The notes below the pieces were generated by a model. The model had not been told where the DNA came from. It ran no database searches and was given only the letters and a program-made list of their open reading frames with translations. Positions 23,169-31,950 of a stretch of DNA of 64,000 nucleotides are shown in pieces; the stretch's first letter is position 1, and each line of letters starts with the position of its first letter. Source of the DNA: CAZAYY01 sp964489525 (GTDB lineage Bacteria > Chloroflexota > Anaerolineae > Anaerolineales > JABWBV01); NCBI GenBank assembly GCA_964489525.1, contig CAZAYY010000019.1, positions 1-64,000 of the forward strand, written 5' to 3'. A program made the translations under genes and the position numbers.

Positions 23169-23990
23169 ATGACCGATTTAACGATCAACATTTCGCTTGC
23201 CCGCAAAATTCTGACAGGCTTTATTCGCAGCGAACTTAACCGCATGGGTTTCACCCGGGCAGTCATTGGCCTTTCAGGCGGCATTGACTCGGCATTGGTG
23301 GCCTACCTGGCTGCCGAAGCGCTTGGCCCTGAAAATGTGCTGGGGGTGCGCATGCCCTATGCCACCTCTTCCCCGGCTTCGCTGGAGCACGCTCAATTGG
23401 TGAGCGACGCCCTGGGCATTGAAACCCTGACGGTGCCCATCAGCGGTATGGTAGATGCCTATTTTGATCAATTCCCCGCCGCCGGGGCATTGCGCCGCGG
23501 CAATGCCATGGCCCGTGCCCGGATGATTGTGCTTTACGACCAGTCTGAGGCTTTCCGCGGGCTGGTAATTGGCACGGGGAATAAAACCGAAATTCTGTTG
23601 GGCTACAGCACCCTGTACGGTGATTCGGCTTGCGCCATCAACCCGATTGGCGACCTGTACAAAACCCAGGTGCGCCAGCTCAGCCGGGCGCTGGACGTGC
23701 CTGCTGCAATTGTGGACAAGCCCCCTTCTGCCGACCTGTGGGCCGACCAGACGGACGAGGGCGAACTGGGCTTCACCTACGAAGCCGCCGACCAGCTTCT
23801 CTACCTGTTGGTGGACTGCCGCTACAGCCCGGAGGATGCGATTGACGCCGGTTTTGCGCCCGATTTTGTGCGCAACGTGGTGCGGCGGGTGCAGCGCAAT
23901 CACTTTAAACGGGTGCTCCCGCCGATTGCCAAGCTGAGCAACCGCACGATTGGCTACGATTTTCTCTACCTGCGTGATTGGGGAACCTAA
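23169..23990 (+). CDS. nadE: NAD(+) synthetase, ammonia-channel form
   Basis: Converts deamido-NAD to NAD using ATP and ammonia, last step of NAD synthesis. The 273 residues carry the ATP-binding P-loop SGGIDS (36-41), the NaAD-binding GTGNKTEILLGYSTLYGD, and the DLYKTQVRQLS and KPPSADLWADQTDEGELGF segments. No amidase domain is fused; the upstream gene supplies it. The ATG at 23169 is preceded by TTGGAGG, which decides against the earlier TTG in frame. Third gene of a run of coupled genes (Lgt-like, amidase, nadE), followed 21 bp later by an MFS gene. Confidence 0.95.
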   Translation: MTDLTINISLARKILTGFIRSELNRMGFTRAVIGLSGGIDSALVAYLAAEALGPENVLGVRMPYATSSPASLEHAQLVSDALGIETLTVPISGMVDAYFDQFPAAGALRRGNAMARARMIVLYDQSEAFRGLVIGTGNKTEILLGYSTLYGDSACAINPIGDLYKTQVRQLSRALDVPAAIVDKPPSADLWADQTDEGELGFTYEAADQLLYLLVDCRYSPEDAIDAGFAPDFVRNVVRRVQRNHFKRVLPPIAKLSNRTIGYDFLYLRDWGT

Positions 23991-24011
23991 AAACCCCATA
24001 GAAAGCCCTGT

Positions 24012-25238
24012 ATGAACCCACTTCGTTTCATCCATATCCCGGTTGCCCTGTACCACCGGAGGTTTCTTTACCTGTGGTTGGGGTTGATGATTTCGGTGGC
24101 AGGCAGCCAGATGCAGCTTGCCGCCATCCACTGGCACATCAACGAAATCACCCCCGAACCCCTGGCGCTGGGGCTGATTGGTGCGGCGCGCATCCTGCCG
24201 GTGATTGTCTTTTCGCTGGTCGCCGGGGCCGTGGCCGACAGCGCCAACCGCCGTTGGGTGCTGTTGGTGACCCAATCCAGCCAGCTTTTACTGGCAGCCG
24301 CCCTGGCGCTGCTCACTTTCAGCGGGGCAATTATGCTCTGGCATATTTACCTGATCACCGCGCTGCAGGCAGTGAGTATTGCCTTTGATGGCCCGGCGCG
24401 GCAATCCCTGGTGCCCAATCTGGTGCCAGGCAAAGATTTGCCCAACGCCTTCAGCCTGACTTCGATTGCCTTCAGCACGGGTTCGATTGTGGGCCCGGCG
24501 CTGGGCGGTTACATCATTGCCCGTTGGACGCTGGGCGCAGCCTACCTGCTCAACGCCATCTCTTTCCTGGCCGTGATTTTTGCCCTGCTGGCGATGGGGC
24601 AGGTGGAGCAGCGGCGCACAGAACGCAAGGACCCGGTCAGCTGGGAGGCCATTCGCGAAGGGGTGCGCTTCATCTGGCACAACCCGTTGATTTTGTCTAC
24701 CATGATCACCGATTTTGCGGCCACGTTTTTCTCATCGGCCAACACGCTGATGCCCATTGTGGCCAAGCAGATTTTAAAAGTGGGTGAGGAGGGCTACGGC
24801 TGGCTGGTGGCTGCCCAACCTGCTGGGGCCTTATTGGCGGCCAGCGTTATTTCGCAGTTTCGCGAAATTCGACGGCAGGGGCCGGTTTTCCTGGTATCGG
24901 TGGTGTTTTTTGGCCTGTCTACCATTGCCTTTGGGTTTGCGCCCAACCTGGCGGTGGCTTTTGCGACGCTGATGATGGTGGGCGCCTCCGATTCGGTCAG
25001 CACGGTCATTCGCAATACAATCCGCAACCTGAACACCCCGGACGAGATCCGGGGAAGGATGACCAGCATTAACCAGATTTTCTTCATGGGCGGGCCGCAG
25101 TTGGGCGAAATTGAAGCGGGCGTAGTGGCGCAGCTTTTTGGTGTGCCGTTCGCCATTATCAGCGGCGGGGTGGCTTGTTTGGTGAGTGTGGGGGCTATTG
25201 TGCGCAAATGGCCGCATTTATTGAAATACGACCACTAA
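24012..25238 (+). CDS. Major facilitator superfamily transporter, MFS_3/EntS-like exporter
   Basis: A 408-residue protein with about twelve membrane helices, arranged as two six-helix halves. The loop after helix 2 (VADSANRRWVLL) is a form of the MFS motif A, and the DGPARQSLVPNLVPGKDLPNAFSL stretch after helix 4 is typical of the MFS_3 branch that includes enterobactin exporter EntS. Such proteins export siderophores or drugs by proton antiport. The ribosome binding site is weak (GAAAG). It is probably cotranscribed with nadE at 21 bp. Its 3' end overlaps the convergent ABC-F gene by 4 bp. Substrate not predictable. Confidence 0.88.
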   Translation: MNPLRFIHIPVALYHRRFLYLWLGLMISVAGSQMQLAAIHWHINEITPEPLALGLIGAARILPVIVFSLVAGAVADSANRRWVLLVTQSSQLLLAAALALLTFSGAIMLWHIYLITALQAVSIAFDGPARQSLVPNLVPGKDLPNAFSLTSIAFSTGSIVGPALGGYIIARWTLGAAYLLNAISFLAVIFALLAMGQVEQRRTERKDPVSWEAIREGVRFIWHNPLILSTMITDFAATFFSSANTLMPIVAKQILKVGEEGYGWLVAAQPAGALLAASVISQFREIRRQGPVFLVSVVFFGLSTIAFGFAPNLAVAFATLMMVGASDSVSTVIRNTIRNLNTPDEIRGRMTSINQIFFMGGPQLGEIEAGVVAQLFGVPFAIISGGVACLVSVGAIVRKWPHLLKYDH

Positions 25239-27268
25239 TCGTGTAAAAAGGCCCATTCATCCAGCAGTTCTTCAAGGGCGTGTTCCACTTCCACATACTC
25301 CTGCCCCAGGGTGTGCAGCTTGCCTGGGTCTGCGGGTGGGTTTTCGAGCCAGGCAACCAGTTCTGCTTTGCGCTTTTCCAGCTGCGCAATCTGGCTTTCC
25401 ACTTCATTGAGGCGCTTTTTGCGTTTGCGGTCTTCAATTTGGGCCTGGTTTTTCTGGCGGGTTTCCTGGGTGCGGGTTTCTTTCTGGCTTGAACGGAACT
25501 CAACCCGTTCGGCCACGGCCTGGCTGGCGCTGCCATCGGCCAGGGCGCTGACCTGCAGGCGGTATTCCTGGTAATTGCCTTTATAGACCTTCAGCCTTTT
25601 TTCGCCGGCCTGGATTTCCCAGATCTGCGTGGCCAGTTTGTCAATCAGGTAGCGGTCGTGGGAGACCAGGATTACCGTACCGTCGAAATTGGCCAGAACT
25701 TCTTGCAAAATTTCCTGGGCGGGAATATCCAGGTGATTGGTGGGTTCGTCCAACAGCAGCAGGTTGGCATCGGAAAGCGACATTTTCGCCAGTGCCAGCC
25801 GCCCGCGCTCGCCACCCGAAAGCACGCTGACCGGTTTGAAAACATCCTCCCCGGTGAAGAGAAACTGGGCAAGGTAATCGCGCACCTGGGCGGGCAGCAT
25901 GCCCGGCGCGACCTGATTGATTTCTTGGATGAGGGTGTGATTGGGGTTCAGGCCTTCGTGCGCCTGGGCAAAGTAGGCAATGTCCAGGCTTGCGCCCAGG
26001 GAAAGCTCGCCTTCCAGGGGATTCAGTTTGCCCAGCATGGTTTTTAAGAAAGTGGATTTACCTGAACCGTTCGGCCCGATAATGGCAGCACACTCCAGGC
26101 GTAAAAACTCAATATCATCTGCCGCGAAGAGGGGATTGCCAGGGTAGCCAATTTGCAGGTTGTGGGTGCGCAGGATGATTTTGCCGGATCGCTGGCGGGG
26201 TTTCAGGCGCAGGTGCAGCCGTTTGTGCGTATCGTTGGGCGGGCGCAGGCCCTTGATGCGCGCATGGGCGTCGGCTACGCTGAGGATGTTGCCAATATCG
26301 GCATCTTCGGCAATTTCGCCCCACTGTTTGCCGCGCACGCCTTCAAAACCCAGCTGTTCCACGGCTTGCAGATAGCGGCTTAGCCGGCGCAGTTTACCTT
26401 TGGCCTGGCTGACGCCCTGGGCGGCGATGTTGCGCCGGATGAATTCCAGCTCTTTTTCCAGCCGGGCTTTTTCGGTTTCGAAAAATTCCTTGCGCTGTGC
26501 CCAGCGGTCTTCGCGCTGGTTGACATAGTCGGAATAATTACCGCGATAGGTTTCCATCACCCCCCGGTCCATTTCCAGGATGTGGGTAGCCACCCGATCG
26601 ATGAAATAGCGATCGTGAGAAACGAACAGGGCCGCTCCGGGCCACTCTTTTAAAAAGTTCTCGAGCCATTCCACGGCGGCAATGTCCAGGTGGTTGGTAG
26701 GTTCGTCGAGGAGCAGCAGGTCGTGGTTGGAAAGCAGCAGGCGCGCCAGCAGGGCACGGGTGCGCTGGCCGCCAGAGAGAATGCCCAGCGGGTATTCATA
26801 TTCGCTGCGCTCAAACCCCAGGCCCGTAAGCACCTGTTGAATGCGATTTTGGTAGGTATAGCCGCCCTGCTGTTCAAAAGTGTGCTGCAGCGCCCCATAG
26901 CGTTCTAAAATTTCTTCCAGCTCTGCTTCTGCCTGGCTGGTGGTCATTTCGGTTTCCAACTGTTTGAGTTGTTTTTCTTGGGCCAACAGGGGTTCAAAAG
27001 GTTTTAAACATTCTTCCCAAAGGGTGTTTTGGGCATCTAAAACCGCTTCTTGCGGCAGGTAGCCCAAAGAGACCCCTTTGGCCAGCTGGAACGAGCCAGC
27101 CGAGGCGGGTTCCAAACCCGCCAGGATGCGCAGCAGGGTGGTTTTACCAATTCCGTTTGGCCCGACAATGGCGTAGCGCGCCCGGTAGGGCAGGCTGAAC
27201 GTGACCCCGGCAAAGATATCCACCGGGTCGTAAGATTTGGCGAGAGATGAAACAACCAGAACAGACAT
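25235..27268 (-). CDS. ABC-F family ATP-binding protein
   Basis: A soluble 677-residue protein with two ATPase domains. The first has Walker A GPNGIGKT (36-43), signature LSGGQRTRALLARLL and Walker B LLLLDEPTNHLD; the second has GPNGSGKST (near 395), LSGGERGRLALAKM and another LLLLDEPTNHLD. A linker of about 80 residues (KKEFFETEKARLEKELEFIRR onward) separates them, and the C-terminus is a coiled coil of about 100 residues (EDRKRKKRLNEVESQIAQLEKR). No membrane domain is present. ABC-F proteins act on ribosomes, rescuing stalls or giving antibiotic resistance; this one has the Uup-like C-terminal coiled coil. No drug-resistance neighbour is present, so a housekeeping translation-factor role is more likely. 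Confidence 0.92.
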   Translation of the reverse strand: MSVLVVSSLAKSYDPVDIFAGVTFSLPYRARYAIVGPNGIGKTTLLRILAGLEPASAGSFQLAKGVSLGYLPQEAVLDAQNTLWEECLKPFEPLLAQEKQLKQLETEMTTSQAEAELEEILERYGALQHTFEQQGGYTYQNRIQQVLTGLGFERSEYEYPLGILSGGQRTRALLARLLLSNHDLLLLDEPTNHLDIAAVEWLENFLKEWPGAALFVSHDRYFIDRVATHILEMDRGVMETYRGNYSDYVNQREDRWAQRKEFFETEKARLEKELEFIRRNIAAQGVSQAKGKLRRLSRYLQAVEQLGFEGVRGKQWGEIAEDADIGNILSVADAHARIKGLRPPNDTHKRLHLRLKPRQRSGKIILRTHNLQIGYPGNPLFAADDIEFLRLECAAIIGPNGSGKSTFLKTMLGKLNPLEGELSLGASLDIAYFAQAHEGLNPNHTLIQEINQVAPGMLPAQVRDYLAQFLFTGEDVFKPVSVLSGGERGRLALAKMSLSDANLLLLDEPTNHLDIPAQEILQEVLANFDGTVILVSHDRYLIDKLATQIWEIQAGEKRLKVYKGNYQEYRLQVSALADGSASQAVAERVEFRSSQKETRTQETRQKNQAQIEDRKRKKRLNEVESQIAQLEKRKAELVAWLENPPADPGKLHTLGQEYVEVEHALEELLDEWAFLHD

Positions 27269-27531
27269 AGGGATATATTTTACCCGAGGATGTGGTTTAT
27301 AGTTGGGAGTGTGTAGTTCGGAGTGGGGAACTGGGGGCCGGGGGACAATGGATGGGCCTGGGAAGAAACTTTGCCCGCGTTGGGCAAGGTTTCTCGGTCG
27401 CTTTCGCTCGCCGCCTGGGGTGGTACGAAACGACAGAGGGGGTGCCTATCTGGCTGGGCGGTTGTTTCGGAAAGGCAAACACCAGGGCTTCCGGCTTAAT
27501 CAAACTTTTAGGTGAGTTTTTACGGGCGTGT

Positions 27532-27537
27532 TATAAT
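27532..27537 (+). promoter_or_regulatory. TATAAT box before the first LCP gene
   Basis: TATAAT at 27532-27537; ATG at 27551 follows with at most about 8 nt of leader and no Shine-Dalgarno sequence. The gap 27269-27531 has a hairpin at about 27364-27393 (GAAACTTTGCCC with GGGCAAGGTTTC) and no gene. Confidence 0.5.
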
Positions 27538-27550
27538 CCCCCTCGATATT

Positions 27551-28984
27551 ATGAACACGTCACGCAATCAACCACAGGGGTTTTCAGTTCGCCTTGTGCT
27601 TTGGCTCATCTTCCTGGCGCTCATCAGCATTGCAGCCTGGGCTGCTTATAAAGGTGTGCGCGAGGTGATTTCTGCCTGGCGTGTGCCAGGGCTGGAAAAC
27701 AGCACAGCCTTTCAACCCGACCAGCCCGGGCCTTTTTCGCCTGAAACGTCCGTAAAAGACCTGACCCAGCAGGGCATTGATGCCACCCGTCCCATCCAAA
27801 CCAGCCCTGGCCCAGCCGGGGTACCCTGGGATGGTTCCAGCCGGGTGAATGTTCTGTTAATGGGTTTGGACTACCGCGAATGGGAAGAAGGCGGTGGGCC
27901 AGCCCGTGCGGATACCCTGATTCTTTTCACCTTTGACCCCGCCTCGCTCACGGCAGGCATGCTTTCCATTCCCCGTGATTTGTGGGTAAATATTCCTGAA
28001 TATGGATACGCCAAAATCAACACAGCCTATACCATGGGGGTGATCTACGACCACCCCGGTGGGGGTCCGGGTGCAACATTGGATGCCGTAGAACAGTTTT
28101 TGGGCATCGAAATTCCTTATTATGCCCAGGTGGATTTCAACGCCTTTGTGCGTTTTATTGACGAGATTGATGGCGTTAAGGTTGATGTTCCGGAAGAGAT
28201 TCTGATTGACCCGGTGGGCCCGGATATCCCCCGGACGCTTGAGCCTGGGGTGCAGGTTTTGCCGGGCAGCCTGGCGCTGGCCTATGCCCGGGCCAGGAAC
28301 ACCCCTGCCGGAGATTTTGACCGGGCCCAACGTCAGCAGCAGGTTATCCTTGCCATTCGCGATCGAATTGTCAGCCTGGACATGATTCCGATCCTGATCA
28401 CGCGCACCCCCGTTATTTTCCGTGAGCTTTCAGCGGGCATCAACACCAATCTCACCCTGGAGCAAATCATCCGGATGGGGCTTGCAGCGCAAAAAGTACC
28501 CCTGGACAGCATCAAGCGGCTTTCGATTGGCTATGATGATGTGACCTACGCCAATTCCCCTGATGGCTTGTTTATTTTGCTGCCCGACCTGGACAGGGTT
28601 CGTGAGGTGCGGGATGAAATGTTTGCGGCCAGCCCGCCGGTTACACCCCAGGTGGAAACCCGCCCGCTGGCCGAACTGGTTCGAGAAGAAGATGCCAGAA
28701 TTGCTGTGCTTAACGCAACCAGCACACCAGGCCTGGCCGCCAATGCCAGCGCTCAACTGAGGGCAAAAAACCTGAATGTTGCGCAGGCCGGTAACGCCCA
28801 ACGGGCTTACCAAGTCACTACTGTGATTGATTACACAGGCAACCCCTATACCTTGCAGTATCTGGTTGAGAATTTTGACATAGACCCCGGCCACATTTTT
28901 CACAGCTATAACCCCGAAAGTGAAGTGGACATCGAAATTAACCTGGGCAGCGATTGGGGTCAGGTCCTCACACCCACACCATAG
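27551..28984 (+). CDS. LCP (LytR-CpsA-Psr) family protein 1
   Basis: A 477-residue membrane-anchored enzyme that transfers glycopolymers from a polyprenyl carrier to the cell wall or another surface acceptor. It has one N-terminal helix (about 11-33), then a linker and the LCP domain: VLLMGLDYREW, GPARADTLILFTFDP, the substrate-phosphate arginines in SIPRDLWVNIP, and YARARNTPAGDFDRAQRQQQV. A LytR C-terminal domain (about 375-470) contains AVLNATSTPGLAANASAQL. It is the first of two tandem paralogues (48-51 bp apart) followed at once by a two-component system. The start ATG is chosen because the TATAAT box is just upstream. Confidence 0.92.
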   Translation: MNTSRNQPQGFSVRLVLWLIFLALISIAAWAAYKGVREVISAWRVPGLENSTAFQPDQPGPFSPETSVKDLTQQGIDATRPIQTSPGPAGVPWDGSSRVNVLLMGLDYREWEEGGGPARADTLILFTFDPASLTAGMLSIPRDLWVNIPEYGYAKINTAYTMGVIYDHPGGGPGATLDAVEQFLGIEIPYYAQVDFNAFVRFIDEIDGVKVDVPEEILIDPVGPDIPRTLEPGVQVLPGSLALAYARARNTPAGDFDRAQRQQQVILAIRDRIVSLDMIPILITRTPVIFRELSAGINTNLTLEQIIRMGLAAQKVPLDSIKRLSIGYDDVTYANSPDGLFILLPDLDRVREVRDEMFAASPPVTPQVETRPLAELVREEDARIAVLNATSTPGLAANASAQLRAKNLNVAQAGNAQRAYQVTTVIDYTGNPYTLQYLVENFDIDPGHIFHSYNPESEVDIEINLGSDWGQVLTPTP

Positions 28985-29035
28985 TTGGCATTTGATTATT
29001 GATGATGATTCTGAACTTTCAGGAGGCATTCCTTG

Positions 29036-30463
29036 ATGAAATTAACGTCCAATAAACCCATCCGAATTATCCTCCGGGTTGTTTTCTGGGTGGTTTTTTT
29101 GGTTTTATTGGTATATGCAGCAGAAACTGCCTATCGCACGGTTCGAGTTATGGTCCAGGGGTGGGAGGTCACCAGCCTGGGTGAACTGCCCGGTTTTAAT
29201 CACCAGCCCCCCACGCCAACACCCACCCAGCCGGCTGGCCCATTGCCCACCGCTGCGCCAGGGGAACCTGAACCAACCCTGGTCCCGGTAGATAACGGCC
29301 CAACCTGGGATGGCGCCAAGCGGGTGACGGTGCTCGTCATGGGGATTGATTATCGTGATTGGGAATCGGGCGAAGGTGCGCCGCGCACCGATACCATGAT
29401 CCTGCTTTCTGTAGATCCATTGGCGAAAACCGCCGGCATTTTGTCCATCCCCCGTGACTTGTATGTTTCGATTCCTGGTTTTGAAAATGACCGGATTAAT
29501 ACGGCCTATCGGTATGGTGAATTATATAAATTACCAGGTGGTGGGCCAGAGCTTGCTCGAAAAACGGTAGAAGGTGTGGTTGGGGTTCCGGTAGATTATT
29601 ACGCCGTGGTGGATTTTTCGACCTTCGTGCGCGTGATTGATGAACTGGATGGGCTGAAGCTGGATATTCCAGAACCCATTAAAGTGGACCCGATTGGCGA
29701 AGCCCCGCCGCGCTGGCTGGAACCGGGCATTGCCGTTTACCCTGGCGACCTGGTGTTGGCCTATGCCCGCGCCCGCAATACCGAAGGCGGCGATTTTGAC
29801 CGGGCCCAGCGCCAACAGCAGGTGATTTTGGCGATTAAGCGGCGGGTGCTAGAGTTTAACCTCTACCCGCTTTTGCTGGCCAAAGCGCCTATCCTGTACC
29901 AGGAAATGGCCAGCGGTGTGCGCACCAACATGAACCTGGAACAGGCCATTGCCCTGGCTCGCCTGGCGCTGGATATTTCTGATGAAAATATCCGGCGTGG
30001 GGTCATCGGTAAAGAGCATGTCAATTTCTTCACCACCCCTGAAAACGAGGAAGTGCTTAAGCCCATGCCGGACCAGATTCGGGTGCTGCGCGACCAGGTG
30101 TTTGGCACAGCCAACCTGGCAAGCCCACTGACTTCGCTTTCTGAAGCTGAACAGGCCCAAACAGAGGCCGCCAGCATCTATATTTATAACGGTAGTGGGC
30201 GGGATGGTCTTGCTGCTCGCACAGCGGAATATCTCAGTTCGTTGGGAATTACCATCCCAGGCGACCGCCTTGGAAATGCCAACCAGGCTGTCAGCCTGAC
30301 CTCCATTTATGATTACACAGGCAATCCCTATACCCTCAATTTCCTGGTGGAAACGCTCAACATCCAGCCCCAGCGGGTGTTTCTGCGTTATGACCCAGCC
30401 AGCAGTGTGGATGTAGAAGTGGTGCTTGGCTCCGACTGGGCAGCCAGCAACCCCATGCCTTAG
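29036..30463 (+). CDS. LCP (LytR-CpsA-Psr) family protein 2
   Basis: A 475-residue paralogue of the preceding gene. Order of parts is the same: N-terminal helix (about 12-30), Pro/Thr linker (PPTPTPTQPAGPLPTAAPG), LCP domain (VLVMGIDYRDW, APRTDTMILLSVDP, SIPRDLYVSIP, YARARNTEGGDFDRAQRQQQV) and a LytR_C domain (IYIYNGSGRDGLAARTAEYL). Key arginines are kept, so both copies appear active. The ATG at 29036 has AGGAGG at 9 nt. Its stop codon overlaps the GTG of the sensor kinase by one base, so the LCP pair and the two-component genes form one operon. The two copies may act on different polymers or share substrate. Confidence 0.92.
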   Translation: MKLTSNKPIRIILRVVFWVVFLVLLVYAAETAYRTVRVMVQGWEVTSLGELPGFNHQPPTPTPTQPAGPLPTAAPGEPEPTLVPVDNGPTWDGAKRVTVLVMGIDYRDWESGEGAPRTDTMILLSVDPLAKTAGILSIPRDLYVSIPGFENDRINTAYRYGELYKLPGGGPELARKTVEGVVGVPVDYYAVVDFSTFVRVIDELDGLKLDIPEPIKVDPIGEAPPRWLEPGIAVYPGDLVLAYARARNTEGGDFDRAQRQQQVILAIKRRVLEFNLYPLLLAKAPILYQEMASGVRTNMNLEQAIALARLALDISDENIRRGVIGKEHVNFFTTPENEEVLKPMPDQIRVLRDQVFGTANLASPLTSLSEAEQAQTEAASIYIYNGSGRDGLAARTAEYLSSLGITIPGDRLGNANQAVSLTSIYDYTGNPYTLNFLVETLNIQPQRVFLRYDPASSVDVEVVLGSDWAASNPMP

Positions 30464-31950
30464 TGCATTCTATTTTTGCCGTGAGAGAAAAAACAGGTCA
30501 AGAACCCACCCCCGCACAAAACCAAAGCCTGCGTTGGCGGGTGGCTTTCTGGGTTGCTTTGCCTGTTTTTGTTTTCTTTTCTGGGCTCTCAATCAGCCAG
30601 CATCTCCATGAGATTTCTGTGGTTCGCCAGCAGGCAGAAATCAGTTCTGAGGCAATTGGCGTTGTGCTGGCCACCAGCCTGCGTGAGATGATGCAGGAAA
30701 ATGATTTTCCGCTGCTGGTGAAAACCCTGAACGATGCCGCCAACCAGCCTCCGATGGTGCGCGCCATGCTGTTGGATACCGATGGGTTTTTGGTGGTGGA
30801 TACCCGGCTTGGCGGGGCGGCTCAGGTGATTCCATATTCTTATCAAGATGCCGAGTGTGCTGCCTGTCATCCAGGGGCCGGGGAGCGTCCGTTAAGTATA
30901 GACCTGGATACCAATCCTGAACTGCTGCGAATCGCCATCCCCATTGCCAATGAGCCTTCATGCCAGGATTGCCACCAATCGGATGAAGAAAACCTGGGGG
31001 TGATGTTGGTGGATGTGTCGTTAAGCGGCCTGAGGGAACAGCTTGGCCACGATGTGGGTTTGGACTTAATCTCTTCGCTTGGGTTTACCCTGCTCACATC
31101 CCTGGGTGTGTATTGGTTGATCCATTGGATGGTGATCCGGCGAGTTGAGCGCTTGCGCCAGCCGATTGCCCGCCTGGCTGCCGGCCATTTTGGGGTTCGA
31201 ATTCCGATTGCTAACCCGGCACGCGATGAATTGGATGAACTGGCCCATCATATAAACCGGACTGCCGCGAGCCTGGAAGAAATGGATCAAAGGAGAAAAA
31301 ACCAGGTCCAACAACAGCAGCAGGCAGTGGAAGCGGAACGGGCGCGTATCGCGCGCGATTTACATGATAGTACCGCCCAATTTTTGGGGTATGTCAATAT
31401 GAAAGCCAGTGCCCTCCGCATCCTGGTTGAGAAAGGGGATCTAACCGATGCAGCCGGCCAGCTTGCCAACCTGTCTGCCATGGCCAACCAGGCTGCAGAG
31501 GATGTGCGCAGGGCCATTGCTGGTTTGCGCAGCCCTGCCCAGCCCGGCCGCAGCCTGGCTTTAGCTCTGGCCGACCAGGTGGAAAGCTGCAACCTGCTGG
31601 GTGGAGTCCAGGCCGTGCTGGAAACAGACCCGCAGGCCAGCCAGGTTGCGCTGGATGGAGATGTTGAAATTCAGGTGGTGCGTATTGTTCAGGAAGCGCT
31701 AAATAACGCCAAAAAACACGCTGCCGCAAGTCAGGTTTCTGTGCGCCTGGCTGTTGAGGCCGCAGGTTTGTTGGTTGAAGTGGTGGACAATGGGGTGGGC
31801 TTCCGCCCCAGCCAGGCAAAGCCCGGTCTGGGGCTGCTGACCATGCAAGAAAGGGCTGCTACAATCGGTGCAATTTTGTCTATCCAATCCTCTCCAGGGA
31901 TTGGTTCCCGTATTGGGCTGCTTTTAAAGTACAATATTCCGCAATTATGA
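30463..31950 (+). CDS. Sensor histidine kinase with two c-type haem motifs in its extracytoplasmic domain
   Basis: A 495-residue membrane kinase. Helix 1 (about 26-46) and helix 2 (about 203-225) flank a sensor domain of some 155 residues that carries CAACH (132-136) and CQDCH (167-171), both haem c attachment motifs on the outside face. A HAMP linker (RQPIARLAAGHFGVRIP) leads to a HisKA_3 dimerisation helix with His301 in ARDLHDSTAQ, and a HATPase domain (QEALNNAKKH, VVDNGVGF, GLGLLTMQER). The haem pair suggests sensing of redox state, oxygen or NO. The GTG start overlaps the previous stop, and its response regulator overlaps by 4 bp. Sensor-kinase call is firm; the stimulus is inference. 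Confidence 0.92.
   Translation: MHSIFAVREKTGQEPTPAQNQSLRWRVAFWVALPVFVFFSGLSISQHLHEISVVRQQAEISSEAIGVVLATSLREMMQENDFPLLVKTLNDAANQPPMVRAMLLDTDGFLVVDTRLGGAAQVIPYSYQDAECAACHPGAGERPLSIDLDTNPELLRIAIPIANEPSCQDCHQSDEENLGVMLVDVSLSGLREQLGHDVGLDLISSLGFTLLTSLGVYWLIHWMVIRRVERLRQPIARLAAGHFGVRIPIANPARDELDELAHHINRTAASLEEMDQRRKNQVQQQQQAVEAERARIARDLHDSTAQFLGYVNMKASALRILVEKGDLTDAAGQLANLSAMANQAAEDVRRAIAGLRSPAQPGRSLALALADQVESCNLLGGVQAVLETDPQASQVALDGDVEIQVVRIVQEALNNAKKHAAASQVSVRLAVEAAGLLVEVVDNGVGFRPSQAKPGLGLLTMQERAATIGAILSIQSSPGIGSRIGLLLKYNIPQL

Noticed and set aside
27364..27393. Hairpin upstream of the LCP operon as a riboswitch
   Set aside because: It is a simple stem with no conserved junction elements and lies upstream of the TATAAT box that probably starts the message.
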